Positions 10,801 through 22,137 of a stretch of 33,852 nt of DNA are shown here, one piece after another. Position 1 is the first letter of the stretch. Each line of letters begins with the position of its first letter. A model generated the notes under the pieces. The model was given only the letters and a program-made list of their open reading frames with translations. It was not told where the DNA came from and searched no databases. This DNA is from Azolla pinnata (Eukaryota; Streptophyta; Polypodiopsida; Salviniales; Salviniaceae), in contig JBBBWG010002126.1 of the NCBI GenBank assembly GCA_037176905.1, positions 1-33,852 on the forward strand, read 5' to 3'. Position numbers and translations under genes: made by a program.

Positions 10801-13800
10801 GCTAAAACTGATTGCATGGAATGGTAAAATGTAAGTAACTCTACATTCTATGGTCTGCAAAAGCCATTGAAATTACCCACATGACGATGGTTTATGAATA
10901 AGATGCTGAATTATGAGAGCGTCTTTTTTAAGGTTCTCTTTATGCAAGATGAGAAATTTCTCTATTTCTGCTATCTGATAAATGGGTTGCAGTTCTGTTC
11001 GGATATTCTTAGTCAAACACCATAACATAGCGTTTCAATATCAAGTCCATAACCTAAATATCTTGGCTGGAGGTGGTTTTCTTTTGATTTGGTTGGTTGT
11101 GGCAGTGGAACAAAAAAATAAATTTTTTTACAGATACTACATAAGATATGATGAATGTCTGGGATACACGTCTCTCATTCATAGTACATGATAAGGATGT
11201 TTGATCTATTGTATTGAAATTATGATTTTGTGTAGGGTGGCTTTCAAATCATGTCATTGCGTTTGGACAGTTCATATTAAACTGTTCCGTAGGATTTTCA
11301 AAAGCATGAATCCTATAGGTCAATTAACTTGGATTTCTTCATTCTAATAGTTTGGATACAGATTTCTTGCAACTTTTCCCTGCGCTCATGGGATCGACAT
11401 CCTTTCTACCCTTATTTCCAGCCCTGCTTGATCTTCCAAGTGAGTCTAGGTCTATCCCTACAAAGGCTGCTTTTTAGGGCTCTGCTTTTGCATGTTAAAC
11501 TTTTGCGTCATTTATTTTCCTTTATGGAGAATCATGTAACATGGGAACTTTCTTGTATGGATTCCATTAATATAGTCTTGATGCTACGTAACTGGGAATC
11601 TTCTTGTATTAAACAGTTGGGTCCTTGATGACTTCTTTATGTGTCTTTTTTCAATCACCATTGACACAGAGGTATATGCAGTCATTAATAGGCACTTTTC
11701 TATGCATAAAAAGTTTTTCAGTATGTTGATTAATTCTTAATGATAAACTTCCCAAAATTTAACCAGTTTTCTGAAGACAAGAGTTTTTCTGCTGCTTCAA
11801 CAGTTTTGGCTCAGTTTATGCACATTTAACCATTACATTAAAATAATATTTGCTACTGGATTTTTGCTTGCAGCTTTGGTCCTAGCCTTGGAGGACCTTG
11901 AGAGCCGTTCAGGTTCCTTACTAAGTGAAAACGTCGCTGCAGTTCAAAAGAGTCCAGCAGCAGAGGTACTAAGGAAATGAACTCATATGTACCTTTTGCA
12001 TCTCAAAATATACAAATATTGAATCTGAGATGCTGTATATCGAATATCTCTACAGCATAAGAATATTCCACGATGTTTAGGGCTATGAAAAATTTTCAAG
12101 ATGGTCCTTTCTGTATCTACCAGGCTCTGGTTGCATTAATGGATGAAGCTTACACAGGATCAAGTACTCCAGATCCAGGTGGTGACTCTGGTGATGAAGA
12201 ATCAGCATCCAAGGATGAGGCAAAGGCATTATTTGCAGACCTTTTAAAGGACGAAAATGATGGTCTTGCAGTAAGTTACATTTTAACTGAGAAAAACATT
12301 CTTTATACCATTTTAATGAAACAACACACCAAGAGGGAGGTTGAGGTGGTATGCTCAGAGATGAAAAAATGAACGAGGAGTTACTGTGTCTTAGATTCAC
12401 TATTCATAGACTTTTGTAGTTGAAAATGATTGCATCATAATAAGCCACTTGAAGGCACGAAAGAAACTTTATTCCATATCTTTCAGAAAATTATTCCACA
12501 CACAGGGCTCAGTTGGTATACCCAGAACGGGCTTATTGCATATCCTTCAACAATTATAGTAGCCTTTCATAGAGGAGGCAATGATGTAAGATGTTAGTTT
12601 TTACAGGACAATCTGGCCTCTATGAGTAAAGAAGCTAGTCTTTAGATGATAGGAGAGGATGAGTCACACAATCGATGCTTTATTTTAATATTGTTCTGCA
12701 GTAAGTTTTCCAAGGACCTCTTGGTGTCACAAATTCTGAAGATATTTGCAATGTCTGAGATTATTTTCTATGTAATCTGTCACGCCATAAAGGGAAGAAA
12801 CTTAAGATTTATAAACAATATTTCTCCCTTCTACATGTTTTTGATAGTAATACTTGTGGGGTTGATGTCTTTTTATCTAGTTTTTGTTTCACCCTATGCT
12901 CAATACCATTTCAGATCATAAAAGAAGAAAAGAAGTTTGCTACTTCTTTATTCTTGTGCTGAAATCTAACGACAATATTCTTGCTGAATATGATTTACGT
13001 ATTCTCTGTAAATCTAACTCAATAAATCTCTAACACACCAAGTGTTTGAAACAGGAAAGACACTGGAAATCTCCAGAAATGGCTTCAGCTATAAAAGATG
13101 TTATGGGATCTGTACGCTCAGAAAGGCTTCAACATGCCATAAAGCTTGTTCCGACAATCTTAAAATTGTACTTTGGTGTTGCAATCAGAGATGTGAATGA
13201 CTGTATGTTTCAAACTTAGTTTGTTGTTTAACCTGCTTTGTCTATTTCAGTGAGTTGTTTATTGGGAATATGATTATAATTTTGGCTACAAGAATTAACA
13301 GATTCAGTCTGGAAAAATATACACTGAAAGTGTGAATCAACTTGAATAGAAGCATTTGATTTTTATTTCCTATGAGAACTGTTGGCAATTTATTACCGAG
13401 CTAAAACTGCATAAAATCTGTTCAAAACTCACTATGATCATACTGCTAGATTTGAAATTTAAGGAGAGTTGTTACATGTGCATAATTATCACAAACTTAT
13501 AACAAATGAAAGAATTTGTTCCCATAATGGTGTGGAGCATTTGAAATCAATACATGTGAAGGAAACATTGTCTGTTAATAAAACATCTGAAATAATTGTT
13601 TGCCACCTAAAAATTTCTTTTCTTTTCCAGCTTTGCTCTGTGCTTTGTTACCAATATTGTTCCAAAGGTTTGATGTGATGTTTCCTGATGAGAATTTCTG
13701 CCTAGAGGTTTGTTGAGGGATACTGTATTATTGTAGCCTTTCTTATTTCATGGTTTGATGAAGAGCATTTAAAAGAAAAAAATATTTGTTGACACAGGTA

Positions 13801-15188
13801 CAAAAGGAATGCCTGAGATTCATGCTTACAGCCTTTGAAAGGTTTCCGGAACTAATATGCATGCTTAAGGTATAGTAAAACACATTTTACTATGGGAAAC
13901 CTTCAGCTCATTGATGGATGATGCATTCTTTTGGGTTGATATGGCAGAAACCAATTGTTGACAAAATTTCCCAACCTTATGGAAGTGATGCTAAGGTACT
14001 TTCTTGTATTCAACGCAAACTGGAAATAGTCAGCACTAATCCTTTCTAAAAGCTTATTGTGCAGGCTGAGCTGGCGTTACAGCTCTGTTGGGCAATTGGA
14101 GAGCATGGAGGCTGCAATCCATCTTATAAAGGGGTCGTGAGAGAACTTTTTGAATGCATGGAGTTACTCTTGTTTGAAAATATTTCATCAAGGTAAAAAG
14201 TCTGTCTGAAGTTAATCATATAAAAGTGCTGCTTGATATCCATCTCTTATTTCAGTAGTGAATGTGCTTTAGAGGTGTAAGGATGCTGGATTCGTCTAGG
14301 AAAATAACAGAGGCTGATATTCTTATGAGGGCTTCCCAATCTCGATTACTTTGTGTTGTCGTAACTGCCATTACCAAGCTTGCAACTTGTCATCGAGAAC
14401 TACGTCCAAGGGCACACGTTTGCTTGACTAAGGTCTGTGTTTTTTTATGATGGATCAGTGAACATCTCTTTTGGAACCACTGTAAGAACAAAGCATTCAA
14501 CATTCCGCGTTAGGTTTTGTGTTTTAATCACTCAATAATAATAAGAGTCTTGCTACCTGAGAAACTCAGTTGAATTGTGAGCAACATCTCTTATAACATC
14601 CTAGATAAAAAATATCTGAATTCAAAGTTTTCCCCGCGCTTCTCATCTAAGCAATTCGGCATGTGCAGACACATTTCTTTTTAATAATGTCTGCACAAGC
14701 CGAATTGCGTATTCATTTGAACCATTGCCCTATATGCAAGCAATGCATTGTGTGGATGTAAGTACAGATACTTTTCTAACTCTTTTTTCTTGTAATTTTA
14801 ATGAATGTGAGTTTCCTCAGGTTGCAAGGTCCCAGCAGGTCTTAGATAGGGTTGTGTGGAGGAGGGCTTGCGACTACCTTGGCCTCATGAATGAACCTGC
14901 AATTTGTTCCTCTATCCTTGGGCCATCGAATGCATCTGAAGTCAATATTCAGTGGGCTGATGCTCCTAAAACAGCAATTGCCCACATACCATTCCATTTG
15001 CTTCAAGGGACCGAGGGTATACTGGCTTGATTCCTCGGCTATTCTAGCTTCTGAAGTTGCTATTGGATACCCATGTCTGAAATAACGTCACGAAGCTTTT
15101 GTGTTGAAAGGATTGTGCTAATATTATGTGTTGTGCAGGTCCCCCCTTTCACGACTTCTCTCTTTCAGATCTGTTGGGTTGGAACTGA
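7808..15188 (+). CDS. AP5Z1: AP-5 complex subunit zeta-1 (AP5Z1/SPG48-like), complete, 16 exons
   Basis: AP-5 is the late-endosomal adaptor complex; zeta is one of its large alpha-solenoid subunits and partners SPG11/SPG15 in animals. Exons by splice signals: 7808-7927, 9389-9523, 10404-10495, 10598-10694, 10787-10830, 11351-11439, 11874-11965, 12124-12270, 13055-13202, 13631-13707, 13798-13869, 13948-13995, 14065-14192, 14273-14432, 14821-15016, 15139-15188. They sum to 1695 bp, an unbroken 564 codons plus TGA, close to the length of plant homologues. Landmarks are SFLPLFPALLDLP, an acidic low-complexity linker (PDPGGDSGDEESASKDE), ALQLCWAIGEHGG, ASQSRLLCVVVTAI, KLATCHRELRPRA and the C-terminal GPPFHDFSLSDLL, which is typical of plant AP5Z1. 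Intron 4 uses a GC donor (CAG|GCAATA). For exon 14 I chose the acceptor at 14272 because the upstream AGs shift the frame into a stop. Most exons have canonical GT-AG borders. The start is the first in-frame ATG after a short uORF. Family recognition is by memory of conserved motifs. Confidence 0.9.
10695..10786 (+). other. GC-AG intron of AP5Z1
   Basis: The exon ends ...TTTCCACAG and the intron begins GCAATA instead of GT; it ends ATGCAG. Joining here gives the expected FPQ-YFPLLLKLIAWN run. No nearby GT donor preserves the frame. GC-AG introns are a known minority class handled by the major spliceosome. Confidence 0.75.
14651..14708. repeat. Hairpin-forming inverted repeat in AP5Z1 intron 14
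   Basis: GCAATTCGGCATGTGCAGAC at 14651-14670 pairs with GTCTGCACAAGCCGAATTGC at 14689-14708, with a short AT-rich loop. One mismatch is visible in the 20-bp arms. It could be the core of a small foldback element or an RNA hairpin in the intron. Confidence 0.85.
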
Positions 15189-16199
15189 AGGTTGCGATCG
15201 GAACCATGCACAAGGCGTTCAATGGACAGAAAATACATAACCAGTGTGTATGTCAGTTATTTGTTGGTTTTTATTGTCATTTTACTTTTGAGAAGACCAT
15301 TCCTGTTGGATGATGGAGCTGCTGCTCTAATGGACGTGTACCATTTTTAGATAAAGCAATTTTTAATCGAGTTGAGTAAAATTCGAATATTGCTTCAGCT
15401 CGATCATTTTTTTGCGGCGAGGCACAAAGAACTGAGATTAGAGATTCTATATATTATGCTAGGACTACAGATTTTTTTCTGCCTTGTTTTAGCATCGAAT
15501 TAACTGGTGAAATCTCATCGAATCAGGAATTTAGTTCAGTTGTTCTTTGGCTGCATACATAACATCGATTGTTATTTGTGCGCCGTTTTGCACGCTATCC
15601 ATATTTCTTCCTAGTGTGAAATAATATCGTTTCAGTGAAAATCGCATTTAGTTTTTGATATGTATGTTGTGATTGACTGAAATTCATGCAAAAATAACTT
15701 AGTATGACCATCTGTGGAGTGAATCAGAAAGAAAGAAGAAAGATATATTAACGCCATTATCAACATACTTTTGCAAGCTGCAAACGCAATAAAAAATTAT
15801 TCGAGCATTCGAGATTGATAAATCACGAAAAGTATGTTTCAGACCAGAAGAATGGTGAGAATTTAATGAAATAGTTCAATTTTAAGAAACATGAACTAAT
15901 TTTCCTAAAGAAAATAGTAAATGTTTGCAAACTTACATTGGTGCTTGCAAAACTACCATCTCTGCACCATCTTGACTATCGTAGCGCCAACACCTCCTCA
16001 TTGCCCTCCTCCAGACTTGACACCTGTGCCCATGGACATAGATCTCTAGACCGCATAAATGGTTGCTTGGAGATCTTGTACGTAACTTGTACGTCTATAG
16101 TCGTGGAACACCTAAGTAATGCACTATTGTGAATGAGACCTGTAGTGATGTGGCAATACGTAAACAAAACGTAGTCGAGATCCATAAACTTACGAGTCA
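15189..16199 (+). other. AP5Z1 3' flank and unassigned sequence
   Basis: AT-rich DNA after the AP5Z1 stop; the first few hundred bases are presumably 3' UTR. From about 15930 there is a more balanced stretch with no supported coding region. It contains a small direct repeat, ACTTGTACGT and CTTGTACGT, near 16074-16094. Confidence 0.4.
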
Positions 16200-16990
16200 G
16201 CACGGATAGTTATTTTGTATGGATAGGTGGCGCTTTGAGGGAAATACCAAGGGGTATGGCACATGTATATAAAACCTGCGCTTGCAATAGCAAGGGTCAG
16301 ACGTTGTAAGTGCTCAAGTAATATATTGTTCTTTGCGTACTTGTTTTGTTTTGTGTTCTTGCATTTTGTATCTTACATGCATAATATACAAGTGTTGAGC
16401 AAGTGTGTATGAAGTAAGGAAGTCTATTGCATTCTCCCCTACCACTTTGGGTATTACTCCCTCAGAGGGGATAACACTGTTTAGCGATCATAACACCATG
16501 AAGAGAGGAAGGGGAGTAGTAGATGGATGTCCTCAATTGAGGAGGACACTTTACATTAATTGAAACTAGATTTATCTTTCTTTGTAAAGATTCAAATGTT
16601 CTAATATTATCATATGCATCTCTTGATTCAACTTGAAATTCTCTAGTAAGCAATTGGTCGTTAATCTCTAGGAAACTTCGATCTAATTTGTCGAAATCAC
16701 AAAATGATGCAAATGAGTTTGTTGATCCATTGTCATTCTCATCCTCTTGTTCTTCTAGTTGAACTTCAATTTGTGAACTTTGAAGTTCAACATCTTCCAA
16801 AATTGCTTGTGAATAGACTTCATGATTTTCATGAGAATTAGGTATTGATCGATCGTGGATTGATCGATCGACAACACTTCAAAGTATGATTAAAGAAATG
16901 GAATCCGGCTTATTAATATGTAGAAAGCAAGACAAAAAGCACAAAAAACTATAAGTAGAGAGGAAGGGCTATGTATGTATGCACATAGAT
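16200..16990. other. Promoter- or LTR-like stretch and a non-recognised minus-strand open frame
   Basis: A TATATAAAA box at 16266-16274 is followed by a tract resembling an LTR R/U5 region. On the minus strand 16462-16800 is open for 112 codons with an acidic N-terminus, but no family is recognisable. Around 16846-16872 GATCGATC palindromes repeat. This may be an LTR retroelement edge, but no paired LTR was found. Confidence 0.3.
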
Positions 16991-17000
16991 ACATGCATAC

Positions 17001-17017
17001 ATGTGTGTGTGTGTGTA

Positions 17018-17048
<31 letters not shown>

Positions 17049-17063
17049 AAGAGAGAGAGAGAC
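17001..17063. repeat. Compound (TG)n(AG)n microsatellite
   Basis: A run of about 16 TG dinucleotides, interrupted once by TA, passes directly into about 14 AG dinucleotides. The type is highly mutable and likely polymorphic in length. Confidence 0.95.
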
Positions 17064-17279
17064 TAGGGGGAATGAAGTAGGAGCGTAACACGTAATAGTT
17101 TCACTCGCTCTGTGCAACATAAAATCAATGTTTTCAGCCCAAAACCAGGGCCAGGGCCTAAATACGCATCTTCTGCTTAAGTACGCACCTCCCTCTCTAG
17201 ATCAAGATGCATTGTCATAATATTTGGGCTCTAGAGCTCCAAATGTAAGTGTCCGGGTGGAACCACTCGTGTTTTGAAT

Positions 17280-18120
17280 CAGGAGATGGATAAATTACCA
17301 AGAAAATATGATTTTAATTGAAGAAGATTGTTACAATTGTCTCCCCATATTAAGAGAACATACTAATATAATATATAGAAATATTTGAGGGAGTTAGGAT
17401 TACAAATATTGAAGACTAGATTTAGATAATAGAGAGATTAGAAAGATTAGGTTTGAATAAGAAATATTAAAGATTAAGTTTAGATTAAAGATATTAGAGA
17501 TTTGGTTTAGATCATTAGCGATAATAGAGAGATTAAGATTAGATCATAAAAAATATTAGGTTTTTAAAAAATAAATTATAGATCATAAGTGATAGAGATC
17601 AAGGTTTAGGTGAGATAGATTAAGATTAAAAGTGAAAATTAGAAGAGATTAGGGTTTTGAAATCAGGTATTAGGTTATTGGAAGTAGGTATTTGGGTTTA
17701 GATATATGAAATTAGGGTTAATTTCTTCTAAGCCTATGATCTTCCTCCCCTCTCTCCCTTCCCCTCTATGCAAACCACTCCTTATATAGGTTGTGGAGTG
17801 GGTCGCCATAAGTAGAAACGTAAGGAAATGTTGGGGAAAAATGTTGGGAAAAATGTAGAAAAGAAAACGTAGAAGAAAATATAGTAAAAGAAGCATGAAA
17901 AAAATAATATGAGAGTTGACTTTGTGATCAATGCTTTATAAACTTACTATTTTATTCCACTCCAACCTTCTTAATTCACGTTTATTTTGTTTCTTGCATC
18001 TTTTCTTGTTCCATTTCAATATTCCTTCTCTCTGTGCATTTCACATCATGCGTCTAAAATATCAAGACACTCATCGCCTCCAAAGCTGCACATTCTCTAG
18101 TATGTGCCAATGAAGGTGGT
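17280..18120 (-). repeat. LTR-like direct repeat, copy 1
   Basis: This copy aligns along its length with 18150-19000. Shared blocks include GAGGGAGTTAG, a tract rich in AGAGATTAG and AGGTTTAGAT words, a pyrimidine tract (CTCCCCTCTCTCCC), and TATATAGGTTGTGGAGTGGG followed by an A-rich tract and GAGTTGACTTTGTGA. On the minus strand a CCTATATAAG box is correctly placed for an LTR or MITE-like promoter. No coding region. Confidence 0.65.
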
Positions 18121-18149
18121 GTGAACATATTTTTCTAATAAGAGATTAG

Positions 18150-19000
18150 TCTTTAGAAAGAATAAGATTTTAATTATAGAAGATAATTACAATCATCTCC
18201 TCTGATCAGCAGAACACATATATATTTTAGAGATCAATATGAGGGAGTTAGAGTTATAAATATTAAAGACTAGGTTTAGCTAATAGAGATTAGAGAGATT
18301 AGGTTTGGATAAGAGATATAAGAGATTAGCGAAGATTAGGGATTATCAAAGAGATAGAGATTTGAAGAGATTAGGATTTAGTAAAGAGGTTAGAAGAGAT
18401 TAAGGTTTATAGGAGATATTAGAAGAGATTAAGGTTCAGGTGTTAGGGCTTTCAAATAAGGTATAGGGTTTTGAAATATGATATTATGGTTTGAAAGTAG
18501 ATAATAGGCCTCAAATAGTTGAGATTAGGGTTTTCTTCTGAGACTATGCTCTTCTTCCTCTCTCTCTCCCTCACCTTCTTTCTATGCACACGACTAGTTA
18601 TATAGGTTGTGGAGTGGGTTGCCATAGAAAAAAAAATATAGGGAGAAAAACACAAGAGAAAAAATTAAGAAAAGAACGTAGAAAAAAGTAGAAAAATAAA
18701 CGGAAAAAAAGTAAAAAAAGGCAGTATGGGAGTCAACCCTATGACCTATGTTTTTTAAAGTTAATACTTTATCCATCGCCCCTCAATTCAAAAGATTGTT
18801 ATCTGCTTAAAGGGATGAGAAAGGAAGAACACTTAACTCTTACTATTTCTTAACTTCGAATGAAAATACTTTTACAAGTTCGATGAGGGAGGAAAAGTTT
18901 GCTATGACCTCCTCACTTTATGCTTTCATTTGTTGCTTATATTCTTCTTCCTTAGTTTTTGCATTCCTTCTCTCTATTTTAAATGATACACCCAAAACAT
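18150..19000 (-). repeat. LTR-like direct repeat, copy 2
   Basis: Diverged second copy of the preceding unit in the same orientation, with TATATAGGTTGTGGAGTGGG at 18600-18619 and GGAGTCAACCCTATGACC at about 18729. The two copies lie nearly head to tail with almost no spacer, so they are either a tandem duplication or an LTR pair that lost its interior. Confidence 0.65.
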
Positions 19001-21023
19001 TAGGACAACGTACTTAAGTGGGAGGCTATTATACAATGGACAAATGCTCGAAGGGCTAGAGTAATGTTTGTCGGAACAAATACCTTGCGATAGGGTATAA
19101 GGATTGTAACTCCAGTCCGTGCGTTTTTGCTAGGCACACAAGTAGTAGTGGAAAAACATGCTCCGTAGATCACCAAAGAACGTTGTGGAGTTAGGAGCTT
19201 GCTACGATTACCTCATTTAAGGAAGTCAACGATTAATATGATCAAGGAGAAGTTAAAGATGAAAAACATGGATAATGTATGCCGCCAAACAAGATCCTCA
19301 ACTCACGATCCCGTTGAGGTTGGATTACATTTGGATGAGGACAATGTTCTAATTAATAGTTCAAAAGAGGATGAAAGCTCTAATATGTCGATAAGTGGTT
19401 CTAATATCAAAGATTGAGATATTATTAGCCATATTTGTGGGTTTAACTATACAACATCATTGTATTAGATACCTTTTGTAACATAAAATCGTGTAATTAT
19501 TATGTTTATGTTTATGTTTATATTTCTCAATATATCATTGAAAAAAATTATGCATATATACATTTTAACTAAAGTCTTAATATATAGTGATCAAAGTTGC
19601 TATATATTTAGTATTAAAGGTCAATGTAGCTGATTAATAAATACTTATCATTTCTTCACATTAAAAAACATTTAGTTATTTTATAACCATAAAATTTTGG
19701 ATGAATTTTCATTTCTTTAAATTTCTCTAGCTATAACCAAATTGTAGGAATTTTTGGCCTCTTTTTTAATTTATATAATACAAGTATCAAAGTATTTTAA
19801 TCAAACCCTCAAAACCTCCATCAACAGGACATGTCTGTGACAGAGTACACCTTCACAATAAAGGAGATTTTCAATTACACTAGGTTTCATCAATGTAGTG
19901 GTGGACAAGGAAAAAATGATGTAGATCTACTTGGGAGATCCGGAGCAGTGATATGGCACATTTAAAATGGCCATATGCTCAAGGGAGTCACCAGCGTCCT
20001 CGATTTGCAGTTGATGTTGCTCATTGAAGAGAAGTGCACGAAGGAAGTGAAGAGAGGGCCTTCGGACGGATAGATGTTGTATTTACAATCATTTGGATGG
20101 AAGAATACAAACATCTATCGGCCAATTGTAGGTATATCATTGTTGGGTGGTGTGGACCCAAATATTAGCAAATAGAGAACATTCTGGCCAAATTTTGGAA
20201 GATTATATAACTATGGGTATGTGGGCATTACTGATATCGATATAGTTGGCCTCTGTTGACAATCGTTCTTGCTCACGTTCATGATTTGGTCAAGCTAATA
20301 AATGTTTCCTCCCTCCCATTCACGTAGAGATGCTTTGGCATCAGATTCCCTTGTCTTGGCCAATGCGTAAACACACTTCGATGACAAGCAGTGATGCTTC
20401 CAACTTACCTCTATTGTGTTACCATTGTGAGTGTTGCTATTGCCTCACCCCGTCATCAAGGTTGTTGTGGTTGCTCGAGCTCTTGACAATCATCGATTGT
20501 TGCCACTACCATCACTACTGTATCTGCTTTGCCCTATATCTCGAATTCTTGTGTATGTACTGAGTGGGGCTGAGAGACCCAACTGTTGTGTGAGGGGACA
20601 ATGCTTACCTTTCATCTCATCGACTACTTGACTAGTGAATTCTTGTTCCAAAGGGCACTGATGATATTGGGCCAAATGTGGGGGAATCACTTGTTTTGAT
20701 CTTATCTAGGTAGCTTGACTTATGCTTGAGTTTGAAGTAATTTTTTGTAATAGTGAATCATGTTAATAGACTTTGAGTCTTTCCAAAACTGTATGTGTGT
20801 TAATAAAATCCTGCTTTCCATGGACTAAGATTGTCAAGCCATTGGTGACAGCTATCAACATTTTTAAAGTGTCCTAACCACATCAAGATATCATCTGATT
20901 TTAAACCTCAGAAAATAGGGGTTGGCCAAACTTCAGGGTTGGTCAGTGAAGATTTGTGCCAGTCTAAAAGGTTAAGCAAAGTTTGGTTGGACTTGGGCCA
21001 AGGGACAACTATAACTTCAACAT
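19001..21023. other. Unassigned intergenic sequence
   Basis: Includes an open plus-strand stretch at 19199-19417 (72 codons, hydrophilic, ending GSNIKD) that may be the tail of a dead transposon gene, a TTTATG hexamer run at 19504-19520, AT-rich DNA and a mixed tract at 19800-20700 with only short open frames. I recognise no family in it. Confidence 0.35.
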
Positions 21024-21032
21024 TTTCAAATA

Positions 21033-21440
21033 GGGAGAATTATCGAAAAAAGCCTCACAAAATATAAAACTACATTTTAATGCCTATTGAAGTAAAAAAT
21101 TACAAATTAACACCCAATTAATTCCACCGGTATTGATTTTATTCCTAATCGCTTCCCACTAATTTATCCTAATCGATTACCTTACTATATTCGATTACCA
21201 AGAGTTAGTAATTTTAAAATCTAATTAATTGGTTCATGCATTAATTTGGTAACAATCATGTAATTGAGCGTTAATCAATTAGTCAATTTGATGTTAATTG
21301 AACTCACAATTAATGAATTTGGTCTTAGTCAATCAATCACACGTTAATTTTTAAAGCTAGGCATTAATTTGTAATTCTAGTTTTAGTAGGCATTAAAATG
21401 TAATTTATAATTTTCTTTTGTGTTTTTTCATAATTTTCCC
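21033..21440. mobile_element. Mutator-type MITE (non-autonomous MULE) with 9-bp target duplication
   Basis: The 408-bp element has about 80-bp inverted termini. The left end starts GGGAGAATTATCGAAAAAA and contains ACATTTTAATGCCTA and AATTACAAATTAA. The reverse complement of the right end starts GGGAAAATTATGAAAAAAC and contains the same two blocks in the same order. It is flanked on both sides by the identical 9-mer TTTCAAATA (21024-21032 and 21441-21449). Long termini plus a 9-bp duplication are the signature of Mutator-like elements. The interior is AT-rich, shows repeated TTAATT words and codes for nothing, so it would need a transposase supplied in trans. Confidence 0.9.
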
Positions 21441-21449
21441 TTTCAAATA

Positions 21450-22137
21450 TATCAAAATTTACAGTATGCCAAACACTATAACAAAGGCATACAAGAACAC
21501 TGGATGGAATCGAACTACTGAAATTGCACATTAACCAAATGAATCTATTTCGTTCCATTCAAGGCTTTTTCCAAGAACATAGTTTCGATATGTATAACGT
21601 TAAAATCAATAGAGTGTCGAAACAGATCGAGAGGTTTTTCCCAAGATATCCAAATAGCATCAAAGTAAGAGGTGCATCTGCTATACATTCCAGCTAATAG
21701 AAACAAAAAAGGCATGAAATGAATCATCATACCCACATGTCAAGAACAGAAAAGGAACAGGATGTAAGTAGCACAAAGGATGAAAGGACCACACTGTAGA
21801 TGAGATTATTTGTTCTGTTTGACAAAACTTAATGTTGATTACTTCACACAATGGCAGATAGAGAGAATACGCAAATGCTAATGATAGTGTCGAGGCAAAA
21901 GGCACTCTTTACACTATTACTGAAAGGAGAAGGAATGTTTTAACCATCAATTTAGTCACATCACAAGGCTTAATTAAATAAACCGAAGGGACCTCAGCCC
22001 CTTATAGGCAGACCATACTTCCCAGAAGCATGAATGGAAGTGTGCTTTCAAGATTTGTACACTTCTATCCACTATGATTTATCACTATTACAAGCACTAA
22101 TGAAATAAGATTTTGCCAAGAGCAGCGTGGCGACTGC
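21450..22137 (-). other. Downstream flank / presumed 3' UTR of the site-2 protease gene
   Basis: Lies after the S2P stop on the minus strand. It contains no supported coding region; open frames on the minus strand lack recognisable motifs. A polyadenylation site could not be fixed. Confidence 0.45.

Noticed and set aside
19138..19158. CAAGTAGTAGTG as a possible right terminus of a CACTA element
   Set aside because: It does not match the inverse of either terminus seen here (CCTTGTAGTG or CTGTAGTAGTG) and no subterminal repeats lie beside it.
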